From Meghimatium bilineatum (taxonomy: Eukaryota > Mollusca > Gastropoda > Stylommatophora > Philomycidae), in the NCBI GenBank assembly GCA_034231615.1, contig CM067317.1:50736282-50800281 (forward strand): DNA of 64,000 bases, in the 5' to 3' direction. The position numbers were made by a program, and so were the translations under genes. Shown here one piece after another: positions 44,362 to 55,200 of this stretch. Numbering within the stretch: position 1 is the first letter of the stretch; each line of letters opens with the position of its first letter. A model generated the notes under the pieces. It saw only the letters and a program-made list of their open reading frames with translations. It had not been told where the DNA came from and did not search any database.

Positions 44362-45931
44362 CAGTGGAATCCTTAAATAACAAATTTGTCTGGAGAGACA
44401 AAATATTTATGCAATAACTAAAATTGGTTCATGTTATTCAGATGTGGCCTTTTTTTATGAAACTATTCTCATACATTATTTAACAAAACAAACTTACGCT
44501 AATGGTACATACAACACAGCATCCATCGATCTATGCGCAGTGCACTAAGAGGCCCCCCTTATCTGGAATACCCTTGAAGGGGGAATCTCAGTGCATTACG
44601 CAAAGATCGAATTAGTGCTAGTAGACACTGCGTTTTTTATCTTTACGTCACGGAAGCTCAATAAAATCAAACCTACTATTAAAAAGATGGACTGTTATCA
44701 CGTGATGATGCTATATTCAAGTAACATGTACCACAAAATTCACTATAAACAAAATAAAGATTCATATAATTGAGTATTTTAACTCTTTCAGGATGGAATT
44801 ATTGCTGAGGTCTGGATGTAATTTTAGGCTAAATTTGTGGACCTGATTAACGTGTAAGCTTCCTGTAGACAAAGTATTAGCTATGGAATGGTCATGTAAG
44901 GTATCAAAAGAAAGATAACTGAATGTGGAATCCATACACAATATAAAAAGATAGTAATTGTAAAAAATAAAATACAAATATTACACTACAAACAGGGATG
45001 TTAGATGAACAGAAATGTTTTGGACTCATATTTTGTTCTACCCACCTTCAATTTTACCTGTCTTGAAATGCTGCTATTCAATCTTACTAAAGTATATCCC
45101 TCAACAGTCCATTTCCTGATTATAATTAGTTAATTTGAAGTAAAGCTATCAACTGCCTAGTGTTTTACGCCATTTTTGTGTGTTGATGTCAAATTTTATA
45201 ACTGAACAAAATATTGCAAATCTTTACGAAAGATTCCCAAGTATTGGATTTCTAAAGTTGAGCTTTATTCCACTCAATATTATCATTAGGCCTAAGTCTA
45301 TTTTCTATATAATGCAGTGAAAAATTTATCATTGTTGTCACTAGGACTATCTGATTATTCAGAAAAAATAGCAGTGGAACAGTTTTCTAATTTTTTAGCA
45401 GTTATTTTTCCCTTACCAACAATATTAGATCTATTTTCTGATTTTCAACAAGTCTGTAATCTCAACTGTCAAAATCGAAAACACTGTTGTTTTCTGACAC
45501 ATCACTTGAAATAATATCTCCAATTATAAAACTCTCAAAGAATAATAAAGCCAGATGTTTGTTCAATCTTTCAGCTCTCTTACTAGTGGAAGATGGAGCC
45601 ATTTTGCTAATTTCATAAAAGCTGAACATACATTGTTAGAATTTTAATTTAAAGTAAATATGTCACACGTGTCTAATCACACAGTAACACGGGGGTTTCA
45701 TTTTGTTAGCCAGATTTCTAAAGTTTAAACAGCTAAATAACTTAATACTAATTCATTTACGATCGAAACAAAGCAAATTTAGATGGCATATCTGCAAGAA
45801 CGACTAGCCGTGGATGAGTCCGCAATGGATTTCTGTCTGCAACGATACATCACTTCTACATGTGGAAAGAGTTAAGAAATATTAAATAGGGAAATATGTT
45901 AAAATGTATGCAGTATAGAGGGATTCAACTG
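44362..45931. mobile_element. pogo-like element interrupted by a piggyBac-like element
   Basis: TA-CAGTGGAATCCTTAAATAAC at the left, and GTATAGAGGGATTCAACTG-TA at the right. The family sequence around the interruption is continuous with the related copies once 44783-45875 is removed: TTCATATAATTGAGTATTTT, TTAA, then GAAATATTAAATAGGGAAAT. Its left part also holds about 300 bases not seen in the other copies. Confidence 0.75.
44779..45875. mobile_element. piggyBac-like non-autonomous element, family 1, 1.1 kb
   Basis: TTAACTCTTTCAGGATGG at the left and TGTGGAAAGAGTTAA at the right: TTAA duplication and CTCTTTC inverted ends. It parallels the one at 35818-38844 without that copy's insertions, and so provides the empty-site reference. 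No transposase frame is visible. Confidence 0.85.
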
Positions 45932-45934
45932 TAT

Positions 45935-46825
45935 TATTTTAGTCACATGTCCGCCGACTGTAAGGTTTCCCTTACTCTAGAACCTTCTCAGTCATGTTTG
46001 GTGATGTAACCTTCACACCTTTTCTATGGCATCCCATTATAAAAAAACTGTTCTTAATTAATTTCCCTGTTCTACAACACTTAACAAAATCACTGATTAT
46101 TTTAACTCATCTTAAATGAAATAATTTATTATAAGGCATGCATTTACACACACACATCCCTATATAGTGCACTATTGAAAAAATTGCTTCATGTAAAAAG
46201 TACAAGCTCTGAACTTTTCTTGATTAATAAATCCTCAATGCTTATATATTATAATGTTCATTTACTCATGCCACACCTGAAGCAACCTTGTTTTTATGTT
46301 TATGTGTTTTTTTGTTTACAAGTAGGACTAATTTGACCATTGTAATATTGAGGCCTTATGACACTTACTAATGTTATACATTTGTGATACTCAAGGAATT
46401 TACATACCTGTGCAGAATGTGTGTTGCTGTTGTCTGTGTGTCAACTGACCGGACCATATTCACAGTAGCTTGAGAATATACTCATTAGAAGTCTTGATTA
46501 AAGATGGAAAACATGTTGACTGAAGTGGTGAAGCGAGTTCAAAACTCGTTTGCTGAAAGATGTTTCTTTATTAATTAATCCTCAATGATTCTGTATTATA
46601 GTATTCTGAACTTTTGATCTGCACAAATGTTCACTGGCTACCTGTGTTGGGCAAATCCTTATTTAGCACAAGCATGTTGAAGGTCATGGTTTACAGTATA
46701 TTAATGTGTGGCAATGTCAGAGAGAAAAAGTGATAAATCACAAATCAAGGTGAAAATAGTGGACTGGATATGTTGACGGCGGGTGACCTTGTTTTTCATT
46801 GTATGTCTTTAGATTAAGTCAACCA
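45935..46825. other. Downstream of gene, no feature recognised
   Basis: AT-rich. GTTGAAGGTCATGGTTTACA and 'GCAATGTCAGAGAG' near 46680-46725 are faintly SINE-like. No coding signal. Confidence 0.4.
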
Positions 46826-46828
46826 TTG

Positions 46829-47140
46829 ACACAAAGTGCCCAATGAAAATCACAGGAAAAGTAAAATTTTACTATTTTAGAAGGATGTGTTCACATGACT
46901 GTATTATTGATGGACTAGATTCAGTGCTTTGTAATAGACAATGCTTCTCGGTATAGAAGAGGACTCCATTAACCGTGACCACTGTAATATAAGACCTGCT
47001 GTTTCATTGGGAATCATCCTTCTAAAGTGACATAAGCTTATTTGTTATCTCTTGTGATTTTCATTGGTCACTTTGTGTCATCAGCCAATGAAAATGAAAG
47101 GAATTTCAAATAAGTCACACAAGAAGGATGATTCTCAGAT
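46829..47140. repeat. Imperfect long palindrome with a third repeated arm
   Basis: 'GACACAAAGTG.CCAATGAAAATCAC' (26 bases, one mismatch) occurs forward at 46829 and reversed at 47057-47082; TTTAGAAGGATG also recurs inward in opposite orientation. A third arm follows at 47089-47135 (CAATGAAAATGAAAGGAATT, AGAAGGATGATTC). Likely a foldback-type MITE. Confidence 0.75.
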
Positions 47141-47329
47141 GAGTTTACAGGTCATATATAGGTTCATGGTCACTAAGTAACCTGAAAGTCAAATACCTAT
47201 AGCAAAACAATCCTCCTGTTCCTAAAAAAACCCCACTTCAATACCTCCCTCACCCATCCCTAAAAGGAAGCCACAAGGAAAATCAGATAACTAAACAAAC
47301 AATACCTCTCCCCATCACTAAGGCTGAAA

Positions 47330-47620
47330 ATTTGTAGAGGATTTCACTAAAAACCACAATGTCAAAAATTCTTTCAGTGAAAACCCATCAAGCAACTTCA
47401 CTATCTTCCTCTGTACTTCTCCCCCCCCCCCCCCCCCCCAAACTAAATATTCAAGTTTTGCTCCTCTCATCAGATGCCCTACTTCCAATTTTGCCACAAT
47501 TTGCAATTTTATTCTAGTATCTCTGACTCTGAGGACTTCTACATTAGTTTTCTTGGTTGTATGTTTTCCTCATAGTACATTCATGAAGATAATACTGTAA
47601 AACTTGGATTGAAATTCAAA
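47330..47620 (-). pseudogene. LINE 3' remnant containing a 19-C run
   Basis: Reverse reading gives LMRGAKLEYLVW before the homopolymer (47421-47439) and VKLLDGFSLKEFLTLW after it, parallel to 10045-10880. It is broken by the run. Confidence 0.6.
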
Positions 47621-47879
47621 TAGGATTGTGAAATATTTTCACAACAAAATACATCATGATTCTTTCTGAGGCTTATGGCTGTGGTGTTAAAACATCTACT
47701 AAAATTTGACAAAGTTTGGTCATCCTTAATATATACAGCTTGTGGGTTTCCCATTTAATTCTTGGCTTTCATCATATGAGGATGTTTCAAATGAAAACCT
47801 TTAATATTATTATGTGCTGAATATACCCGGTAGGTCTTATTTTTGCAATTTCTAAAATTATTTGTCAAGGAACAGTTGA

Positions 47880-48120
47880 GGGAGGAAGAAGCGGTAGGAA
47901 AGATAAGCATGGATTGATAACATCAGGGAATGGGCCAGGCATGATTTTTTTTCTACTCTCCTTCGAATGGTCAAGGGTATAGATGTTTGGAGACTGTGCT
48001 GTCTAGTACTATCTAGTACTTCACATCAAGCCCATTACTATGAGGTCTGTAACATTTTACATCAGACCCAGTACTGTGAGGTTAATAATACTATGAATGT
48101 TTAATCAGAGTATGCTACTA
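47880..48120 (+). pseudogene. LINE 3'-end fragment
   Basis: 'GGAAGAAGCGGTAGGAAAGA' then TGATAACATCAGGGAATGGG corresponds to the R..G.R.R.W.DNI.EW tail found at 61098-61245. The end is degenerate, with a duplicated TACT(T/G).ACATCA(A/G)(G/A)CCCA block. Confidence 0.55.
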
Positions 48121-48624
48121 TATAACAAAACTTGACCAAGTGTCATCTCTTGTCAAGGTTGCACATTTAGAGTTACTGTTATTTGTCCACTTCTCGATGA
48201 TGTTATCTTTCTATTACTACTAGTAATATCTCCCTTATGCTCTCAACATTTCACTATTACTTGTGTATGTATGCGTGATTGGGTAACTGTAGTAAAACTG
48301 TGCAAGGTATGGTAAGTAAATATTGAAAAGAATATATAAAAAGGGTTAAATGGCAGTTTTACGTTCAACAATACTAATGTTTTGAACAATAGGTATTCAT
48401 TAGGATAGAGATGAACAAACACAGAATGGAACTACAAAATCAAATAGAAACTACACGCAAACAATGTAGTATAAAACTTTTATATAGAGCTGTTAGTTCT
48501 ATACTACAGTGCTTGCATGTAGTCTTCATTTGATTTTGTGGTACCATTCTGTGTTGTCTCTATCATGATAAAGACCTTTTGGTCAAAACATCAATCCTGT
48601 GTATTGTTCAACATAAAACTGCTA

Positions 48625-49000
48625 CAGTGGAATCCCTCTATAGCACATTCTTTTATAAGAAATGTTCCTATATAACAATCATCATCAGGTATAGCATATG
48701 CTTAACAAAATGTAGCCTTTTGAAACTTCTGTCTATCTTGAGCCAGTCTTCCTGCTTCTGTTATTGTCATGTTCAGGTGGTCTTTGATGTCTTACCTTCC
48801 ATATTCTTGGTCTACCTCTTATTTGTCTCCCAGACATCATCCCCTCCATTATGGTTTTCTCTAGGCCGTCATAGCATTATAACTATAATTTTCAAAATCC
48901 CCAATTAATTTTATATTGTTTGTACTGTATAGAGCTAATTTCTGTTATTGCGTACACATTTTGTTGATCTGGACAAAGTTGCTATAATGGGATTCCACTT
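48625..49000. mobile_element. pogo-like MITE with both ends, split by a LINE fragment
   Basis: TA-CAGTGGAATCCCTCTATAGC at the left and GCTATAATGGGATTCCACTT-TA at the right: inverted repeats of about 20 bases with TA outside each end. Without the inserted 201 bases the element is about 170 bp. Confidence 0.85.
48677..48877 (-). mobile_element. Very short LINE 3' insertion
   Basis: Flanked by TATAAC (48671-48676 and 48878-48883). It begins ATCATCATCAGG, the reversed (GAT)n LINE tail; reversed words KQEDWLKIDRSFKR and 'ENHNGG' fit the C-terminus of the (GAT)n-tailed LINEs. Confidence 0.7.
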
Positions 49001-49290
49001 TATTTAATCCTTTGTATATTTTTATCAATATTTACTTACCATATATTTATAAACAAAAAAAAAGCAAACCTGTTCTTAGCAATGATAAGGAAAAAAGTAA
49101 AGAAACAAATGCCAGTTATGTTGAGCTAACATTTTGCAGCTGAGAAAATTGGTTAAACTGTGTGCAGATAACAAACTGAGAAATAGTTCATCAGGTGGCA
49201 TATTCCAAAGAAGCTAATTGAAGATATAGTAACTCTTCTTCATCTTTCTCCAGCCAAAGTCAGGCGATGATATGGATTTAATAAATTAAC

Positions 49291-49462
49291 TATATTATTG
49301 TCACCAGCCCCAAGAAGGGGCCAAAGAGCTTGTCCGCCAGAGATGTTTCAGTTGGCCATAGTTTTCTTCTTGTGGCTATATTATTGTCACCAGCCCCAAG
49401 AAGGGGCCAAAGAGCTTGTCCGCCAGAGATGTTTCAGTTGGCCATAGTTTTCTTCTTGTGGT
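49291..49462. repeat. 86-bp tandem duplication, nearly perfect
   Basis: 'TATATTATTGTCACCAGCCC' through GTTTTCTTCTTGTGG occurs twice, at 49291 and 49377. The forward frame across it is not conserved-looking. Confidence 0.95.
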
Positions 49463-49663
49463 GTGTGCAGTTCTGTAAAATATATTATATTTTCAGGAAA
49501 TTATCCACAGGGGCACATTTTGGTGTTACGAACTCCTAACTTACTGTACATATGTTGTTTAATATAATGAAAAATAAAAATTAGGCAACATAGACTGTTT
49601 ATTTTGGGGTGAAGGAAATGAGAACACAGGTCACTAGATCAGAAACTAACCAACAATAAATTA

Positions 49664-50080
49664 CATCAGTTATCCATGCCATTGATTAAAAGACACCATT
49701 TATCCTAACCATTGATTTAAAGACACCAGTTATCCTTGCCATTGATTAAAAGACACCATTTATCCTAACCATTGATTTAAAGACACCAGTTATCCTTGCC
49801 ATTGATTAAAAGACACCAGTTATCCTTGCCAGTGATTTAAAGACACCAGTTATCCATGCCATTGATTAAAAGACACCATTTATCCTAACCATTGATTTAA
49901 AGACACCAGTTATCCTTGCCATTGATTAAAAGACACCAGTTATCCTTGCCATTGATTTAAAGACACCAGTTATCCTTGCCATTGATTTAAAAGACACCAT
50001 TTATCCTTGCCATTGATTTAAAGACACCAGTTATCCTTGCCATTGATTAAAAGACACCAGTTATCCTTGCCATTGATACA
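49664..50080. repeat. 30-bp minisatellite, ~14 units
   Basis: Units of TTATCCTTGCCATTGATTAA plus AAGACACCAG recur every 30 bases from 49681 to 50072. Two variants alternate in the first half (CCTAACC against CTTGCC; GATTAAA against GATTTAA), giving 60-base pairs. Confidence 0.95.
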
Positions 50081-50094
50081 GTGTTTTTGGCTGT

Positions 50095-50345
50095 GAGGTC
50101 AGTTAACCCTGGCAGTGGTTAAGCTATTTGTTTTGTGCTCAAGAAGTCACTGGTTCGAATCTGGCATGTGATGTCTTGTTTGCTAAGTGAATTTTCCCTG
50201 GGGATTATTCTTGAAGCTACTGGGTTAGGTGTACTAGTGGTAGTCTTGGCAGTCAGCATGTTACTTCATTGAGAGTGACAAAACATTGATATAGGGAAGC
50301 TCGAGAACAATGAGGTCAATCCTCTATGTTTTGAACCCTTTTTTT
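50095..50345 (+). mobile_element. tRNA-derived SINE, family 1
   Basis: A-box-like CTGGCAGTGGTTAAGC and an excellent B box GGTTCGAATCT (50151), then 'CTTGAAGCTACTGGGTTAGG', 'CTTCATTGAGAGTGACA' and a terminal AGGTCAATCCTCTATG. Single middle block, unlike 15921-16700. Confidence 0.8.
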
Positions 50346-50789
50346 TACATTGCTGCTGAGATCTTGCTGTGTAAGAAAAGATTATAGCAGACACCTCTTA
50401 GCAATGATGATGGTTATAAGTGGATATCATTGCACTCTAGGCAAACCCATATGTGCTCAGACTCCCCCAGCATATGGATGATCATTCTAACATACATAAC
50501 TAATGTACTTTGTAACAAATTTTTAAACTGTGCCTCATATTTTTTACTTCAAGTCTGCAGACTAGTTGAGAATTGTATCTTTCAAAAGACAGGAAATATA
50601 AATGACATATACTACACAAAAAGGCAACCCCCCCACCCCCAACAAGACAGTCATATCAATCCAAATATGAACATTTGACCAATTAGATAACTTTCAGAGC
50701 AATCATGCAGAACAACTGATACACAGATACTTTCTGCTTCCAGATATCACTCTCTTTAAGGAAAATACTTACAGGTGTCAAATGTGGGG

Positions 50790-50965
50790 TTGAAATGTGG
50801 TGTTGATAGAAGGGAACATTTTGGAGGGCGCAGAAGAATGATGATCAACCAGCATAGGACCGGTACTGTCAGCAGAAGTGTGATGGCGGATACACTCAGG
50901 GAGAGATCGGAGCAACTATGGACATGTCCAGTTTGCAGTGATGATGATCTGACGACTAACTAACT
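50790..50965 (+). pseudogene. LINE C-terminal fragment (CPVC tail)
   Basis: Forward frame 50775-50963 reads MINQHRTGTVSRS then QLWTCPVCSDDD, matching the reverse-strand tail at 3909-4193 (VNQHRT...WMCPVCEED). Confidence 0.65.
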
Positions 50966-51261
50966 AATAGAATTGGCAGCGCTGCACTCATGGTGCACCT
51001 GAGTGCTCAATCTCTTTTAGCAAATTGAAAGTGTCAAAGCACTTACAAAATAGCACCAGTTATATTTTTTCCTTTATTCATAAAGTAGGACCATTTTCTG
51101 ATGAGTGGACTAGAAAATCGAACTCACTTCTATATGGTTGGTACACTAACTACATTGCCATCTAAAAGTAAGAAAAGTATAGTGTATTGGGAAAAATAAG
51201 TCAATATTTTAAAAAAATTATAAATAGTGTTACAGTTGCAGTTTTACATTGAACGATACAC

Positions 51262-51392
51262 AAAGCAGAAGATGGATGTTTAGGACCATTGGTGCAAATA
51301 AAATGGTGACACAATGCCATTCCATTCTCTGTCATGCTACTAGAGAGATCCAGCAGGAGTTTGAGAATGAACGCTGAAGAAGAACAATACAC
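51262..51392 (+). mobile_element. SINE family 4
   Basis: 'AGATGGATGTTTAGGACCAT', ATAAAATGGTGACACAATG, GAGAGATCCAGCAGGAGTTT and the tail GAGAATGAACGCTGAAGAAG. Confidence 0.8.
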
Positions 51393-51489
51393 AGGATCGA
51401 CATATTGACCAAACCATTATTTTGTGGTTTCATTCTGTATTTGCTCATCCTTATTTTGAAACGTCAGTCCTGTGTGATATTTATCTATG

Positions 51490-51960
51490 TGATGTGTCCT
51501 TTGCAGAATTTTGTCTTCACTGACACTCTGTAAGCCTCTCAGTTCTGTGCAAGCTGCCCTGACTCTTTCAGTGTCATGTTCAGAATGTCCTTGATATCCT
51601 GTGTCATCAACAGTCTTGGTCTGCCTCTAGTTCTCTTTCCTGGAACTTTTCCCTCCATGATTAATGTTTTTAAACCATTGTCTCTTTATATGTTCTAAAT
51701 ATGTTAACTTGTGTTTTTTTTATATAGTTTTGAGGAGCAGTCTTCTTTTGTGTTCAGGTCTTTTCTGACATCTGCATTGGTTCTTCTATGATATTCTTAG
51801 GACCTTTCTATTATATTTCATTTCAAATTCTACTTTCTTTTCCATTACGGTGGCCACAGCCCACGTCTCACAACCATATGTTGCCACTGGAAATATATAT
51901 CTTAATAGCTATAATTTTGTTTTTCTGTTTGCCCCTTGCCCTAGATTATTCATATGCGAT
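51490..51960 (-). pseudogene. LINE reverse-transcriptase 3' remnant
   Basis: The reverse strand has the sequence pattern of KGSRKENGRQ..-type C-termini ('GGAAAAGTTCCAGGAAAGAG' and 'AGACCAAGACTGTTG'), preceded by a VGYVVRS.YG-like region near 51870. No long frame remains. Confidence 0.5.
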
Positions 51961-52390
51961 GTTTTCTGTAAGGCCATCGCTAAAATCCAGTGTGTTGTTC
52001 AATGTAAAACACACACATTCCACTACTAGCAAACACAATCAGAAATGAAACTAAACAAAGGTAAATGTTGGTCAATGTAATACAGATACACACATGAATG
52101 ACAGAACAGATTCAAAATTTATGAAAAATTAACATCCCAGAATATTTTGTTCACAGTAATGCTGTTTTCAGTTGCCCAAAAGTTACCCATATAGTTAAAA
52201 GCTACCATTAGGTGACTCAGCATGTACTCATAAGACAATACTTGCCATATTTCGAGTAAAAGCTTCATATATTTTAAGCATAGGAAACTTTTGTGCAACT
52301 GTTTATTATAAGACTCTAACAATTATAATTTTTACTAGGATTACTACAGTTTTGTTTATAAGGGTTTATAAAACATATTTGTTTATACTT

Positions 52391-52890
52391 GTAACTAAAA
52401 TATTAAACTGATTACTACAAGGGCTATATCTGGTAACTAAAATATTAAAATGATTACAACAAGGGCTGTATTTGGTAACTAAAATATTAAACTGATTACT
52501 ACAAGGGATGTTACTTGTAGCGAAAATATTAAACTGATTACTACAAGGGCTGTATTTGGTAACTAAAATATTAAACTGATTACTACAAGGGATGTTACTT
52601 GTAGCTAAAATATTAAACTGATTACTACAAGGGATGTTACTTGTAGCTAAAATATTAAAACTTGTAGCTAAAATATTAAACTGATTACTACAAAGGCTAT
52701 ATCTGGTAACTAAAATATTAAACTGATTACAACAAGGGCTGTATTTGGTAACTAAAATATTACACTGATTACTACAAGGGATGTTACTTGTAACTAAAAT
52801 ATTAAATTGATTACTAAGTGTTGTATCTCATAACTAAAATATTAAATTTATTACTACAAGAACTTATCTGATAACTAAAATATTAAACCC
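52391..52890. repeat. 42-bp minisatellite, ~12 units
   Basis: 'TAACTAAAATATTAAACTGA' plus TTACTACAAGGG recurs every 42 bases, with two variant tails (CTGTATTTGG and ATGTTACTTG). The last units are degenerate. Confidence 0.93.
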
Positions 52891-53194
52891 TTGTATCAAT
52901 ATCTATCAATATACTGTCTAACCCACAAAAACATTGTTATCTTCATTTTCCCCCAAAATACTGCTATCAGTCAGTTTTTCTCATATGCCCGTTTGAATAA
53001 TCAAGCTCTTTTTTCTCTTGCTGTGACGTGTTATGATTCATATTTCTCTGGTCACCTATGGTGTTGGAGTGATCTGAAGATGAAAAAATATAACTTGAAA
53101 AACTTGGCTGACCATGCAACAAGAAGAAACTAGAAATGGACAAAAATAAAATCAAAATTATAATAATTAACATTTACCCTGATGAAGACAGATG

Positions 53195-53318
53195 TGCAAA
53201 TTGACACAAATAATATATCAACACAAAGCATTTCCATTCTCTGGACTACATCCTGCTGGAAATCCTGTTTGAAAGAGTGATCCTGCAGAATTTTGAGAAT
53301 GAACGCTGAAGAAGATTG
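53195..53318 (+). mobile_element. SINE family 4
   Basis: 'CATTTCCATTCTCTGGACTA', CATCCTGCTGGAAATCC and the tail TTGAGAATGAACGCTGAAGA. Confidence 0.8.
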
Positions 53319-53499
53319 ACTTAATGTCAATCATCTAAATGTTAATCTAGATGTTAATCATCTAAAAAAATATTTTAAATGAGTTATAAAGAGAGAAATG
53401 AAATTTTCATTACCATACAGTGCAGAAATATGAACGGACGAGCATAGAAAAACATGCATGAATCCTTTGAGATATAGGTCTTTCTTTTATTTTTGCTTT

Positions 53500-53730
53500 A
53501 TGCCTTGCAGCGTCACGGATAGAAGAGTTCTTTTTATAGCATTTTTTGTGTGCTTCATATTTCTTTCATGGACACTTATTTCTGTAATCCATATTTTGCA
53601 TGATCTGCCCCTGGCTTTGTATCTGTCTGTATAGCAATACTTTTTGGGGGGATGGGGGCACACTATCTGATGGTAGTCTGGAAGTATGCGAAAACCACTT
53701 AATCTGTTGTCTTCTGGTGTAATCCAGGAT
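53500..53730 (-). pseudogene. LINE 3'-end fragment
   Basis: 'GGATAGAAGAGTTCTTTTTA' at the start parallels 28511 (GGATAGAAGAGTTCTCTG). 'TCATTTTGCATGATCTGCCC' and CACTTAATCTGTTGTCTTCTG also follow the 28507-28720 order. Reversed it encodes the R.PRKRWITEI tail in broken form. Confidence 0.65.
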
Positions 53731-53837
53731 CAGCATTGTTTGTTAGAGATATGGTTGCATGGAGTAAAAGGATATCTCTCTCTCTGTGTGCATGCCTGTT
53801 GGATAACCAAACAACCTGTCTGTCGGCTCTGTGACGG

Positions 53838-54030
53838 TGAGCACTTCTGTGACAGCCACGGTACTGGGTTCAATTCCCACCACATGCAATTGTATTCCGG
53901 ACCACTGAGATAGAAATGGCAAACATATTTATAAATATTTATTTATATTGCCTAGAAAATCGCTACAGCCAAAAAAATGCTGGGTTGATGGCTATGTCCT
54001 GAATTGGATATGCTACCAATTTTAGAAAAG
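53838..54030 (+). mobile_element. tRNA-derived SINE, family 3
   Basis: Head GCACTTCTGTGACAGCCACG, B box GGGTTCAATTCCC, then 'AATCGCTACAGCCAAAAAAA' and 'GGATATGCTACCAATTTTAG'. The fullest copy of this family in the window. Confidence 0.75.
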
Positions 54031-54172
54031 TCAAACTACCTTAGTCATCTGTTACAACATGTATGGCAAGTCACAGTATTACAGAAGATCAAGCAGAAGC
54101 TGCTCAACATCTTTCAAATGTTTTTCTTGTTCTGTGATCACCCATCTCTCTTTTTAAGTTTTACCATACAAT

Positions 54173-54390
54173 GGGATCTCCTGGCATAGTGGTTAAGTTG
54201 TTCTTTTCGTGTTCAAAAAGTCTGGGTTAAAACAAAAGTTGCAGCGTCTTGTTTACAAAGTAGATTTTTTTAGATTTCTGGGGATTAGCGCATGTAGCTA
54301 TGAAGTTACGTCCTATAAGTCATACCCTCAGCAGGCGTAGTGCCGCTTCATTGAGAGGGACAGAGTGCATATGGGGTAACTGGAGTACGG
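54173..54390 (+). mobile_element. tRNA-derived SINE, family 1
   Basis: A box TGGCATAGTGG, followed by GTAGCTATGAAGTTACG, 'GCCGCTTCATTGAGAGGGAC' and CATATGGGGTAACTGGAGTA. It has the single middle block that is expanded at 16012-16616. Confidence 0.8.
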
Positions 54391-54520
54391 TAAAGGTATG
54401 TTCCATGGCAGCAACCTACCATCAGGGATGAAGATGACTCTTCATGTACTACACTGCTCAACTATTAGGTGGGATGATCAGTTCTCTCCTTGCTGTGATA
54501 CAAAGAAATCAATACTCTAT
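54391..54520 (-). mobile_element. SINE family 2, reverse partial copy
   Basis: 'AAAGGTATGTTCCATGGCAG', CATCAGGGATGAAGATGAC and CAACTATTAGGTGGGATG are the reverse of 35640-35740. It joins the preceding SINE directly. Confidence 0.7.
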
Positions 54521-54534
54521 GCCTTTTCTTGATT

Positions 54535-55200
54535 AGGAACTAGCATTACTCCATAAGTACCCTGCTTGCTATTCCATCAGCCATTTAAGAGAATATAAGC
54601 TCAGTGTCCCAGTCAATTGTGTGTTGTTCTGATATTTCCAGAGAGGATGTATTTTCTCCCCTCTTCCCTGATCACTCCAATTTCTATAACTCTTTGGATA
54701 TGTACATTGTCTCTTTCAGCATCCTATTCATTGCTGTGTAGTGTATCCATGACTGCTCAAATTAACTCAGCTCTCTCTTCTCATCAATTTAAAATCAACT
54801 ATTGCTTTACCTGCCAATGAATCAGCTCTTTTATTGCCTCTGACTGCCGCATGATTTGAACAGTAGATACAAGTGATGCACTTTGGGTGTTATTGCGAAA
54901 AGTGACCCCACTCTTTTCTGATCATGCACTTTTCTATCTTGTACAGCATATTCTGGGAGTTTGATAGAATCATTGTGGGTTTGTAGTTGAGAACTACTGT
55001 TACTACCTATATCTCCACTCTTATGCTCAATGTTATTGTGGGATTGGCAGCAGATTCCTTCTCCACTTTCTTGCCATTTTGGTAGGCGACAAAACCCCAT
55101 CCACACTCATTTGTTTCTCTTATTGCTGAACCATCTGTGTAAATAATTATATCTTGTAGTGTTCAGTACTGCTGGATGAATTATTGTATCAAAATTGTAT
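54535..55200 (-). pseudogene. LINE RNase H remnant
   Basis: The reverse strand starts IIIYTDGSAIRETNECGWGF (first catalytic Asp present). It continues ITLSIRVEI, MILSNSQNMLYKIEKCMIRK (third Asp changed to Asn) and IYCSNHAAVRGNKRADSLAG. It extends further 5' than the copies at 9419 and 38181. Stops and frame changes are present. Confidence 0.75.

Noticed and set aside
50095..50170. Possible tRNA gene (A box and GGTTCGAATCT B box)
   Set aside because: No cloverleaf or 7-base acceptor pairing is evident, and the sequence continues into a SINE body shared with 15921 and 54173.
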